This document shows positions 44,791 to 57,500 of a DNA stretch of 64,000 nucleotides, one piece after another (the stretch's first letter is position 1; every line of letters begins with the position of its first letter). Made by a program: the position numbers and the translations under genes. The notes under the pieces were generated by a model, which did no database searches, was not told the origin of the DNA, and saw only the letters and a program-made list of their open reading frames with translations. The stretch is from Rhytidiadelphus loreus (lineage: Eukaryota > Streptophyta > Bryopsida > Hypnales > Hylocomiaceae): assembly GCA_947034895.1 (NCBI GenBank), contig OX344763.1, positions 21,421,001 through 21,485,000 of the forward strand. The letters are read 5' to 3'.

Positions 44791-46703
44791 TCCTCCAATC
44801 AATCATAATAATTCTAGTGTTCCAAAGCAAAAATAATCTCTATCATTGCTAATCTAATGAACTATTGGTAGAAAAAAAAGTACTTTTGGCAAAGTTGTTA
44901 GCCCCAACAAAATGGCATGCAATTTGCATTGTGTTGAAGAGAATATTTTAGTAGAGTCAACCATTTACTACACACTTTTTATCTACCAAGGTTGGCTTAT
45001 ATGGTGTATTGGTGGAGCTCATCAAACACATATTCATAGGAACACTCATTCTCTTTTCTCCTTTCAAAAGCATCTTCAACAATATAGGATGAAAAACTAA
45101 CCCTAATCTACAACCAATATGTGTAATTTTTTTTTAACTTAGTTATTTATTAATATTGTAGTGCCTCACTATGCACTCAAAAGAGGCAATCACCCCTTTT
45201 TTCTTCCCCAAGCCCACCTCAATTGTTGATTCTCTCCCGGTCACACTAGCTGTTGATTGTTTTTGGAAAAAAAACCCAGGGCCCTCTCTTTGCCATTGAT
45301 GAAGGTCGTTGTGAAAAATTGTCCCCCATCGATATCGGATACAAATATTCTATACTATATATGGATATTGTATATCGTATACATGTACAAGATACATGAT
45401 ACGGATCAATCATGATACAATCAATATGTCCCATATTGATTGTATGAAACCCCCACCCTCTCAAAATTATAAGAAGGATGGTGTGTGTTTGAAAAACCAA
45501 GCTTAATAAAATTTTAATATTAAAATTTTAACAAAAAAAAATTTAATTTTAGAAACCTGGAGGAAGGGAGTTTTTTTTAGAGGGATGAATTATTACCCTT
45601 CGGGGTTGTGCGCACATAGTGTCACTATGCACTCAAAAGAGGAGTAACTGCCTACTTATAGTAATTGCCTACTCACATTAGGTACATCGTTAATATATTA
45701 ATATCGTCCAATTAAATTAGTAGTTATGTCCCTTTCACACTTGGTGTTAGATAGCAATTGATAGGAGTGGAAAAAAAGAAGTCTTTCACACATGCAATGC
45801 TATAGAATAGGGTATCCCAAATGACATGGACTCTAATGTAGCACCTCCTAACACTAACCTTTGACATCAGGTATTAATTTTAAAAACCAATTTACAAATA
45901 TTAAAGATTCTATAAACTTTGGAAAAGGGAGTATAGAGGAAAGGGGTTAAGATAATATTGAAGAAATGCATCCTTGATTGGTAGGCTAGTCATCATGTTG
46001 AACGTGGTTATGAAGCATTAGTAAATTTATCCCCGTCATTTCTGTCAATGCACCTGTGAAAGTATTTACTTTACCTTGCACTACCCCAGATCATATCCAA
46101 AATTGCTTATTTGATTAGTTATGGGTGCTTTCACCTTATGTGTAATAAGAAACTCAAATTCATTTTCATCTTTCAGGATAAGAACAATTGCAAAATAGTT
46201 GATCATGGGTACAAGCTACTATTCAAGAAGTTGGAGGTTTCTACTATAGAACCCAACCACTATGGACCTCCTATCAAAAATGGAAGCAAAAGCTTTTGCT
46301 TTCATTTTTTTCGCATTTGGTGTTAAAGAGTGTTGTTGTTGAGGGTCGTAGGAACGAATTTAGACTTGTTTCTGGACCAGATTCACATTGCAAACATCAC
46401 CCCTAACACCAAATGTGAACATACGTTTTCGCTCACTCAAATTTCTTTAGTAGACCTTCTGTCGATGCAAAGCCTCCTCACAAATTCCATTCCTACAACC
46501 AACCATTGGTAGAGTCTCTCTCTTCCTTCTCACGCACCTCCCTCTTCTTCTCTCTTGGATGTCTTCTAGAAATCCCATCGCCCGAAATGCATTTGCTGTT
46601 CTAATTTGAGCTTCATTTCGTTACGCAAATCGAAGCTCATGGCGGAAGTAGGTTAGAGAGACAATTAGAACAGACTCCAATTCAAACTCCTTCAACAACA
46701 ATT
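44791..46703. other. Spacer upstream of the transporter gene
   Basis: The 20-bp string CACTATGCACTCAAAAGAGG occurs as a direct repeat at 45167-45186 and 45623-45642, bounding a 436-bp segment. The last 200 bp before the transporter start codon are pyrimidine-rich (CTCTCTCTTCC, CTCTTCTTCTCTC), as is common in plant 5' leaders. No other gene is recognised. Confidence 0.45.
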
Positions 46704-49310
46704 ATGGAGAAGCCCTGGCGCTGGGCGCTGGGCATGCTGTACGTCGTCACCGTGGCCCTCATCTGGATCCTCGCGAGCTTCGTGGTGCAGTCGGTCGTCG
46801 GCGCTGGTGTCTCCCCTTTCCTCCTCTCCTACATCTGCAACTCCTTGTTCGTCGTGTACCTCCCCATCGTGGAAGTCGGAAAATTGGTGCAGAAATGGCT
46901 GCTTCGAAGAGGGGCAGAGAAGAGACGGGTTGTTAGGTCGGAGGAGGGAGAGAAGCTGCTGGAGGAGAGCAGAGAGATAAATCCTAACCCTAATTCGGGC
47001 ATTGTGGAGCAGGAAGAGGAGAGGGTGGGAGAGACGTTGAGGGAGTGGAGTAGACGTGAGGTGGCGCAAGTCAGCTTGCTGATTTGTCCGTTTTGGTTCC
47101 TGGCGCAGTTCACGTTCAACTTGTCGCTCAAGTACACTTCTGTTACGGTGAGAAGCGTTTTCTACGGGGAATGTTTGATTGTGGTGATACTTGGAGTGGT
47201 TTTTTAGGGTTCGATCGTCAAGGAGAGGGTTTAGAGGTTGTTGAGGTGGTAGGGTTATGGCTTAAGATACAGATACGGAGTTCTTTGCAATAGAGTGTGT
47301 GTGTGGGAAACAGGTCATCGATCGCACTCCCAAGTTTTTGAAGGACTATGCAACTTTCAACAATTGATGGCTGGGTCTTTAGACTTCCACTAGAAAATAA
47401 TTTTTCAAAAATCATGTGATTTATGATGCAGTTATTGATGAATGTCCAAAATTTCGTGATTCCCATCATTGCACATAGTTATTTTCAGGGTAAAAGTTGG
47501 TCATACAAAATAAAATTTGCAATTTTACAATTGTGGTTGAAGTGCACGACAAGGGACCGAACTTTCATAAAATATGAACAAACATTTCATACAACCATTC
47601 CGTGCGGTTGTTGCGTGGAGAAGGGGAAGTGTGTGTTCAATGCCATGTCTTGCCTATATTAGAGACAAGGAAGCTCATTATAGGATTCTTATTAAGAGGT
47701 ATCTCAGTTCATGCTTGTAGGCTCCCTACTCTTTTTTTTGTTCCCAAATCCGGCCCTGCATGATTATGAACCCTAGGAAGTACTGAGGCTTTCATAGAAA
47801 CTTGAAATAGCATTGCCCCAATCTATTCCTTCTTTGGAGCACAAGTCTCGCACTCTTGACTCTCTTAGTCTGTGTTACATCTGACCATGCTTGTAGTCTT
47901 GTGTTGCAGTCGAACACGATCTTGAGCAGCGCATCCAGCCTCTTCACCTTCTTGCTATCCTTGGCACTGCTGAATGAGAAGTTCAAGTGGACGAAGCTAG
48001 TGAGCGTGCTGCTATGCATGGTGGGAACCATTACAGTGACCCTGGCAGATTCCACCGAGAGTGGGGGATCATTTAATAGAGCAGGGTGGGGCGATGTTCT
48101 CTGTTTGTTTTCTGCTTTGGTGTACGCTCTTTATAGCACTCTGATAAGGAAGCGCTTACCTGATGAAGAGGCCGGGGAAGGGAAAGCCAGCACAGCCCTG
48201 TTTTTTGGCTATCTGGGTCTTTTTAATGCCCTTCTACTCGGACCTGTGGCATTGATCCTCCACTTCACGGGTTTGGAGACTTTCCATCGGCTCACCTTAT
48301 CCCAATTTGGCCTCATCATTGGAAAAGGTCAGTCAAATTTGCGTTATTATCTTTTCTTGGTTTCTTAGCATTTCATGGCATTTTTTGGTTGGTTTCATGG
48401 GAGGCTCTCTGTTGCACCGACGAATTCAAATCTATCTTTCTGATCCTATCAAGTATTTAACTTAATTTTGTATGCTGGCTTGCTATTGTACCGTAGCAAA
48501 GAGCTGATAGGAACTGTATGGGAATACAAGAATGCTTAATAAAATTCAAGCTTAGAAAGTCTGTCAATCTTGGACGAGTCTTGATGTTGATTGTGTTTCC
48601 CAAAGAAGAAGTTGCAAGATTACAAGGGCTAAAGATTGTCGTAGTTGTCATCATTACATCCAAGAATCTCAATCCATCATTCTGATTCTATCATATGTTG
48701 GCTTGCTATCTTACCATAATTAACATAGAAAAAAGGCAATAGGAGCTATATGGGAGCAGAAGAATGCTTAACCTTTGATTGTTACAGTTTTTGATAGTAC
48801 ACTGAATAGTTGGCCCACGGGGCTAGCTAGCTGTGATGTTTCAGGGTCAACAAATTTCAAGTTTAGAAAGCCAGTGAATCTTGGGTCAGTCATGTCAAAA
48901 TGCAACGATGGTTCCGATTATAGAAGTACCAGGGCTAAAGAATGTGATGGTGGCTGTCACTGTGGAATTTCATTTCTGGCCTGCATTCAGAGATTTGGGA
49001 CTAAGAGGGGAAGGTGTTTGCAGGGCTACTGGACAATGTGTTGAGCGACTACCTGTGGGCCAAAGCTGTCCTGCTGACGACGCCAACAGCAGCAACCGCT
49101 GGCCTCAACATTCAAATCCCTATCGCAGCTGCGGTGGATTCTTTTCGTGGAAAAATCCCATCTCCACTGAGTGTTGTAGGTGCAGTTGCGGTTCTGGTAG
49201 GATTTTTCGGGATCAACCAGCCTGCCACAGGGTGTTGTGGTTCCTCGGGCGAGGAGGATGTGGATGATTTTGACAATGTGAAGCAGAGCACAAACGTTGT
49301 TACTGCTTAG
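46704..49310 (+). CDS. Drug/metabolite transporter superfamily protein, SLC35F-type
   Basis: Three exons: 46704-47147, 47910-48327 and 49024-49310, all with GT-AG borders and consistent phases, giving 382 residues. About ten hydrophobic segments are visible, the first two at about residues 8-28 and 34-54. A charged loop (about 60-115) lies before SLLICPFWFLAQFTFNLSLK. The strings SNTILSSASSLFTFLLSL, LCMVGTITVTLAD and LLDNVLSDYLWAKAV are characteristic of the plant family often labelled SLC35F5-like or THI74-like. Such proteins are carriers of organelle or endomembrane systems, with substrates mostly unknown. Length is normal for the family and the frame is intact, so the gene is probably functional. 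The start is the first ATG of an open, GC-richer exon. Intron 2 carries an internal duplication. An exact substrate cannot be given. Confidence 0.9.
48425..48990. repeat. Tandem duplication inside transporter intron 2
   Basis: Two diverged copies about 245 bp apart share GGCTTGCTAT, GAGCT-TATGGGA, AAGAATGCTTAA, TTTAGAAAG-C-GT-AATCTTGG and AGGGCTAAAGA. Short open frames in this intron are by-products. Confidence 0.65.
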
Positions 49311-52300
49311 CATTACAACTGCAGATTAGGAGGTGCCAGCGCTAGCCTGCCGGAGATGGAGGTTTCTGAATTGCACCCTAAAACTCGACAATGGGGTGAT
49401 ACTGGAGAAAGAAGAATCGTCTTGTGCTCAATTTGGCTACAAACTTGCAAATTGGGATACAGGGATCACCAGGTCTGACACCCCGATTGTCTAGTTTCTT
49501 CTTGTTTCATAGTGTTGTATTGGTAGGTCCCTATTCTCTCATTCTCAATCTGTTAAACCACCCACAGAATTGAGTGTACATCTATTACATTTCTGAGAGC
49601 ATTCTTATGTAATTCTTCCCTCACATTTTGAGGCTAATTTTTTTAAGAGAATTTGCCCTGATTTATTATGGGCTCAGTGGTCAAACATTTTGCAGAAAAG
49701 CTTAAATGTTTTGCGGCTACGTAGTTGCTCTATGCTTGATTTACGAAATTGTATGACCCCATTCCTTTGTGACACAACAGTTGGATGTCCTGGGGATTGA
49801 AATCATCCTTGATTGTACCATCAAGTTATTGCCGTTGCTGAGTGAAAACGTTTGCCACTTAGTCACCTCAAACAGATGGACCTCAACTGGATTGAAACTG
49901 CAGATTGGAGCTACATGCATTGAGTGCTGCCAAGTCTTTACTTCCCTTGATTGTCAATGTAAATCCCATCGCAGCTTAAGGAACTTGTATTGGAAATGCG
50001 GAAGTGGTGAATAAAGCATCGATTGACTTGAGCAGCATGCTCGGAAACGTCGTTGACAAGATTATGAAATGAGGATACTTTGTGTCATTCCATCACCAAC
50101 TAAATTATGTTGACACAAGGTTCAAACTTTCACAATGGAGATGGTTGGAAGCTTTGAGAACTTTGATTGTGCTAAACAAGTTGTATCATTGTATCATGCT
50201 AAAACATTTGATGTAGGCAATCAGGCCCAAAAGATTATTTTAGCCTTTATTTTAGCCAATATCATATCAATATAGTGAGAGCCAGCCCAATTTGCATTCC
50301 AATGTGCCTTCTAGGTGACATGGTTGGGTATGTTGCCCACACATGACAATTTGTTTGGTGCCATATTTTTTGGCCCAATAAAAAACAGGGTCATCATAAT
50401 CATTGGCCCAATACCAAAACTTGTGCATCATTTGAGATGGTCTAATTGATTGTATATTGAACCAACTCCAAATTGTAGTTGGGCTCAAGCATTATTGTCA
50501 CCTTCACTAAACTAAGCATTTTAGAATTGTGATCAAATTTTAGGATGCTACCATGACATTGTTGACATGAAATTTTCACAAGTAAGACAAGAAGTCCACA
50601 AAGTGCTCAAGCTCCAAAAGCATCCTCTAATTTTTCTTTCTAATTGCACCAACATTGTATAAATAGTTTACAATACAACAAGGTGTAATTTTTGTGTTAA
50701 CGTTTAGCCTAGGTTTTCAAGTAGGAACTTAAGTCTTTGGGAGTATAGATTTGCATAGAAACCTATGATGCATCAAAAGTGAACATGATTTCTTTCAAAT
50801 AAGAGAAGCTTTTTAAACTTACTTACCAATTTTAGATTGGAACAACTTGCATGATGTTTTATCACATTGTGCTTAATCTTCAAGTTTTCAAGTCTTTTAT
50901 TCTCTCTAGGTTGTACATGAGTGCTTTGATGTCAAACATGAAGCTCCTATATCCAAAACGTTGGATTAAAACTATTACAGCCACTGATATTTCCTTGTCA
51001 TGGTACAATATACGACATTCATTATTAGACATATTGTAGTGTATACACATTGTAGTACGGTACTTAGAAGACAACAACACAAATGTATGAGGCAGTATTG
51101 TAATTAAAAACTATCAAAGAACAGTTATGGAGTGGTCATGTAATGTGAATGTAGAGTCGCATTGTCAAACATAACAAGTGGAGCAAAAGAAGTGTCCACA
51201 AATGTTTGTCCATAAAAAAGTGCTACATTCAAATAGTTGAATATAACTTCTAGTAACCCAATGGTCAAGATCTTCCAACATTACACATATCATGCATTAG
51301 TAGTTTTAGCTTCCAACACTAGTTTCAAGTTCTCCATTTTTCCATGACTCCCATCCCCTAAGGTCGAAACACCCATTAATGTTTTGTAGCCCAATTCCAT
51401 CAATAGACCAACCAATTCCGTTACCAACTTTGGCCCCAATTCCGCCTAAAATCCCCCCCAATGCCCTTCCTTTTATGACAAAATCAGAGAATTCTATGAC
51501 AAAATCAAGGATTTTATGACAACAAGGGTTACGTGTCACTCCATTAATAGAGAATATCTAGTACTTGATTAGGTGGTAATGGGTTGTTTGGGGGACAATT
51601 TTGACCTCACTCTATAAGTGGTTTTGTAGTTTCAAGGTTGACCACTTCAAAAATTCACAGAAATTACAATTTTAATCAAAAAATTATAATTCCACTTGGG
51701 TTTGATTTGTGAAACAAAAACACACCTCTAAAAAATATGTGCCCTTTTTGAAATTAACCCCAAGATAGTCAAATTGCAAATCAAGGGTGGTAATGGGTGT
51801 TTCTAACTTAACTCCTTCAAAACATCAGGCATGTAACTTCATGACATAGGGTGGAACTTCCACTAATGTCCAAGTACTTGGTGGCAACACTACTCACTAC
51901 CAATGCTAATTGCCTTTAAACAATACCCAACTTTCCACTAGGTCCAAACAACTTCACTTCGCGGCTCACCTTGGAACTCACTAGTTGAGATTCAATGTCA
52001 CAACCTAATGTGGAGCTATCCAACCAGTGTCCAAAAGTTTGAGTCTTATGGGAGGTGTAGTTCTCGAAGTCTCTACCTTCTTTGTCTACCTATAATTTCT
52101 ATTTTATAGCTAAGTTCTTTTAGGACTTAATATTATAGAATTCTTATTATTATATCTTTTAAAGGATTTATTGCATGCCCTATTTTGACAAGGTATTCCT
52201 CTCAGATTCCCATTCTACATCCCACACCTTGAGTTTGCAACCAAAACACTTTCAACTTTGAGGAGCCATATCTTTTTATTCACAACTAGGATCCTTGTGT

Positions 52301-54522
52301 TCATTGCACCTAAATGCAAATGCTTTTACTAGTTTTCCAAGCATGTGCAACATACCATTAGATTTGTCCCAACTAGAGTACTACAACACCATGTCTACTT
52401 AGGATTCTTCATTTCTACTCACCTAATCTCTTACATGGCTTGACCAAGGTCTCCCTTGTTCACAAAGGTGCCATGGGTATACTTTATAGTGAAGGGCATG
52501 ACCAATAAATTGTTTATTTACAACTCTTTATTACCTCAAGGCTATTATTTTGGGGCTAGATATTACCAAATTTTAACAAGCTTTTGGATCCTACAAGAAT
52601 TTTAATGAAAAAAATTGTTTATTTGGCCACGCTTTAACAAAAATATTTTATGATTCTCTAGAAATCATAATTTTGCTACCAACATAACAAAATAAAAGCT
52701 ACACTAGCTAAAGTTGAAAAGCAACTACATTACATCTACATAGAATCTCGCATAGAATAATCAACAATTTTCAAAATATAAAGGTCACAACTCCCCACAT
52801 TTCCTCATTTTCTTGTTTTCCATTGCTAAAAATAATTTGAAAAATGATTCAATTCAATAATTTTAGCACTCATTTTAGACTATTTTTTTCTAACAAACAA
52901 TGTTGGTTTTCAATAGATATTGCATCCTACCCTTTAAGATTCTTACCTGAAGTATATACTTTTGAATATGTGAGTTTAGAGTCAACTCAAAAAACAGCTA
53001 GGATCACTAATTTGAAAAATGAAAAGTTATTCATAAAGTGTCCAACAATAGTAAGCACCCATAGACTTTTACATTTTGATTGTATACATCTTGTGTAATT
53101 AATATCTTAAAAAAAGTGGTATATTTTGATCCCAACATAGGTGTCGCAATTGGGGCAATGTTTTATATCAATGAACCTACCTTAGACACTTTATGTGAAG
53201 TCAACCAAATTTTGAACATTAAGGACTTTCAAGGTTTAATAACACAAACCATTATCACAAGCTTATTTAAACACTTTTAGTTGTGGATACCTTTCGGGTA
53301 ACATGTGGGACAATTCTTTACAAGGCTTTCCATACCCCCTCTTTTGCAACACTCTTCCAAACAAACCCTCCCAAAGAGTATCTTGCTAGAGGAGCCTTTG
53401 CATTCCCTTTGAAAGTTTGAATTAGTTTGAGTAGCCTGTCATAGTGTAGCTTCTAATCTTTCCAATGTTTTTTCATATATTAAGTTTATAAGTTTACTTG
53501 GCATCAAGGCCTTTTTTAAGGGAAAAAGTACCAAATTGCACTAGAAAAAAATAATTTGGCTGAAAAAAAGCAACTAACCAAGAATTATGGACATGTGATA
53601 CATGTTAATATGACATTTTCTATCCAATATGTGGATGAATGTTGAATTTGAAGTACCACAATAACATTTTATATTGCCACTTTGACACCTCATAAAAAAT
53701 GAAAAAAACCCAAAAAACACTGCTGGGAATCCTTCAATCCTGTAAGTGCAATAATTGAGAGTTACACAAGTTACAATTCCCCTTTGATTCTTTGAAGCAT
53801 CACCTTCTCAACTATATCGAAAATTAAGGATATATAATTTATCAGTTTCAGTCTACAGTCAATCTTGGAGCACGTGCAACTCCATCCATGTTGCACCACC
53901 GAAGTCCGTGCAAGGATCAATCAATACAAATATACTCCAAAACGCTGTTGAGCCTGAGTCAATGCCTGTTGACGCACGTTCTGTCATCTTTACTGCAAGC
54001 AGCAGAATCATGCTGTTTATTAACTTCGTGCGGCGCTTCCTTGCACGCCACAAATCCTCCATCAATGATAATGTATTTTCTCACTACGTCAGTCATCTGA
54101 AAAAGAATCAATCCAAACACAGAAACCAACACTACTGTAGGAAGCTTATTCAAACTATTGTGCCACGAATTCGTCAATCCGAACAGTGTACACAGATCTA
54201 GGGGTTTAGGGTTTAAGGTTTAGATTCTAAAAGTTCACCCGGTTAAAGATCTACCTTCGCCTCACATTTTTACACAGGTCCTGCTCGATTAATCCAACAG
54301 CAACCACTCACGGGCTCCCTCGCTAACTAGTCGTTACTTGCAGTGATCAAAACTTGCACCTGGCACTGGCATTTCGAAGGAAATCAGAGGCTCCTTGCAA
54401 AGGGACCAGCAGCATTGTCTTTGACTGCTGGGGAATTGGCCATGTTGTAGTGTCCAAATGAAATCCCATATGAAGAATGAAAATCTGAAGAATGAAAGAG
54501 TAGAGTGAACGAACTCCATGAA
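49311..54522. other. Intergenic region between transporter and oxidase
   Basis: The first 200-300 bp are probably the 3' untranslated region of the transporter. At 52844-53280 two overlapping plus-strand frames (84 and 66 codons) could be a broken coding remnant; no family is recognised. At 53959-54150 on the minus strand an open frame begins ATGACTGAC after a good acceptor-like tract, with a telomere-like AAACCCTAAACCC string (54203-54218) upstream. It could be an exon of an unknown gene, or the 3' leader region of the oxidase. The remainder is AT-rich, without structure I can name. Confidence 0.35.
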
Positions 54523-57500
54523 TCAAGCCAATTTGACCCAGCTTGCGTAACTGGGGACCCAGTTCACAACCACAAAGAGCATGTAGTACCCCGGAGGCGC
54601 CATGCTTGCGTTAGCCGGAGTCTCGGATGCCAAGGTCCACTGGCCTCCTCCTACACTCACTGGAGTGCCCACAACGCCCAGCTTTAACAATCGTTGTCCC
54701 TGCACCATCACAAAGCATACAAACTTTAAAAAATTGTACACGAAAAAGGAAACCCTGTCCTGTCACTTTCAATTTTCTCATGGTGCACTTGCACAGAGGA
54801 GAGTTTAGAGTCATAGCCCCACTTTCCTCGCACTCTTTGAGAAGAGAGCTGCAGATTTCCAAGATATGAAGCTCTGGAGCTAGGATGGAGGATGGTACGT
54901 GGACCTCCCAGCAATTGTTCAATTATGTAGCACATAATCTTGACGAGGCTTAATGATCAGAAAACAGTCATTCGAGAAGAAGAGCTGGATCATAAGCCAT
55001 AACCACTCCCCTTCCTGGTGTCACTCATTTTCTTAAAATCTAACTTTCTGAACATCGAATCGTCCATGATTGGAATGCTCTCTTTGAGATTTCAAATTAA
55101 CTCCAATCTGGAGTCCAGTTGTGGAAAAAATACATCGCTTCCCGCTTGTACCTTTTCGGTATTCAAAACTCCCACAACAAAGATCCACATTTGAGGCTCC
55201 ACGTTTGAGGAATCCAGTACGTGGTGACTTCTCATGGCAAAAATACGTCACAATGTTCACCACCAAATCAAGAGTCAAGTTCCGGAAAAAGCACATGCTT
55301 TACCACTTTCTCACCTCAACAACGCCCTAATCTCCACCACAATCTCCAAATTCGCAACACTTCTCATTGCAAAAACAACCAAAAACACCCAGACTCCAAT
55401 TCCCCAAAACACAGTCTCCTACCTGCGCAAACGAGTGCGTAACAAACGGCGCGCTCGCCATGTTCACCTGCCACTTCGCATAAACCTCCCCTCCGCCGTA
55501 GCTCACATTCCCTACAAACTCTTCCCCATACCCCAAGCTCCCCTTCACCGCAAACCCCGGCCTCACACCATCAAGATACGGCGGAGAGAATGCCTCAATC
55601 CTAAGCTCCGTCGGAAACTCCCCCGAGAATGTATAAAACTGGTGCGTATTACTCCCTGCAACCAACACCCTCCCATCGGGTAACAAATTCGCCGTAGAAT
55701 GATACAACCTCGGTATATCCGTCGCCGTGAGGTTATGAAACCTTGTCCCAATTGCATCCATGGGAATGTACAACAAGGGTGTAAACACGGGATCTGATGC
55801 GTATCCCCAGCCTTGGGAGCCTCTCGCTGCGCCGTTGATGATGATCACATCGCCCAAAGGAGTGAGCACCATGTCGCCCATAGTGCGACGGGTGGGCATC
55901 GTCTCCATGGACCAAGAAGGAGAGTCTGAGAAAGGGTTGAGGCGGCCGCAGGTGTTGCTTGCGGGAGCAAAGCGACCAGGGTTGCTGAAAGCATTGGGAG
56001 CTGCGCCACCGCAGATGAGAATTTCGCAGTGTTGGAAGGAGGTGGTGGAGAGGAGGGGGAGGAGGACGGAGCTTCCGGCAGAAGGATAGTTGCGAGGCTC
56101 GTCGCCGGGGATGGAGGGGTATTTGGTGATGACGATGTTTTTTTGGTAGTTGTACAGGATGGAGTCTTTGTTGGCGAAGATGAAGAGGTTGTTGTCCGGG
56201 AGGAGGTGGACGTAGGGGTAGAGGTTATCGTTTTGGGCGTCGTTCGTCTGCAGGCAAAGCAAAAGATCTAGAGTGAGCGCACAGCATCGGAAAAGTTCTG
56301 GAGTGGCGGATTGAAATGAAATTGGGGGAAGTTGCAGTTGCAGTTGCCCGACTGAAACCCAAATCTGTAACACACCCGGTTAGCAAAGCTCGGGACACTT
56401 GGATGACACGATTTTCAAGCTTAGAATCACGCCATTGTGACGAATATGACCATTCAGTGAAATTTGCGCACAATATGGTCACATTATTTTATCATAATTG
56501 TGGAAGAGATGGACCATGGCATAACGACTGGACCAAAGCTCTGCGCACTTGAATGTCACGATTTGAAATTGGCGCAGGTGGAGTTGCGGGACTGAATCCC
56601 TAATCTGTATCAGTCCCGGTCATCAAAGCTCGGGACACTTGAACGTCACGACTTTGAAGCTTAGAAAAACGCCATTTTAACGAATACGACCATTCGTTGT
56701 AATTTGCGCACAATGTGACTCACCATTTGCTCTCGATTGTGGAAGAGATGGATGGATCATGGCTTACGTCTTTGAGGAGCTGCAGATCGACCTGGACACG
56801 GCCGTTCGCGGGGATGTACTCGATTGTGAAGGCATTTCGGCCTCCAACGACGGCTTGCGTGCCGTCTGGGAGCTGCTGGTTCGATGCGTACCATCTCCCA
56901 ATCTGCAACTTCTCTGTCGTCTGCTCCACCCAGTCGCAATCGCCATCGTCGCTGCAGGGCCACAACGTCCGAACCTGCAAAACCCAGCACTCCACAGCTC
57001 AGAATAGTTGGCACGAGCATTTAGGTTGTAGCATTGATCATATTGTTGTAAAGGCTTCGACATTCTACAGCGATTGTTAGCAATGTTACCTTAGTGACTC
57101 CGTCCGCGTCGCCTCCCGTTTGAACGAGCTGGCCGGAAGCGTCGAATTGCCCGGACGAGCACCACGTATCTGTGAAGATGAACAGAGGTCGGATTTTGTT
57201 GGAACCGGGCGAGAAGACTGCGGAGTGCGCAGTGCAGTCGTGTGTATTCGCCTGTTGCAGAGAAGCGCAACTCTATCAGTCCACGACCATGACCCGAATC
57301 CCCTGCAAATTTTGACCTAATTCGCAGGCTGCGTTTCAGAGTACTTCAGGAAGCAAGTGGTGTTCAGCATTGAGTGCTTCCGACGTTGCAATGGAAGAAT
57401 CACTAAGAAGAGCCTCAGAGGTGATGGAACCTATAAAAACCTTGTCTTCTCTCAATTCTCTAATTTGAGGCAGATAAGTCTCCAGCATTGACAGCATGAA

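Noticed and set aside
46692..47137. Minus-strand frames antisense to transporter exon 1
   Set aside because: They are shadows of a GC-richer plus-strand exon with clear family similarity.
54203..54224. Interstitial telomere repeat
   Set aside because: Only about two TTTAGGG-like units; this is the size of a promoter telo-box, not of a telomeric array.
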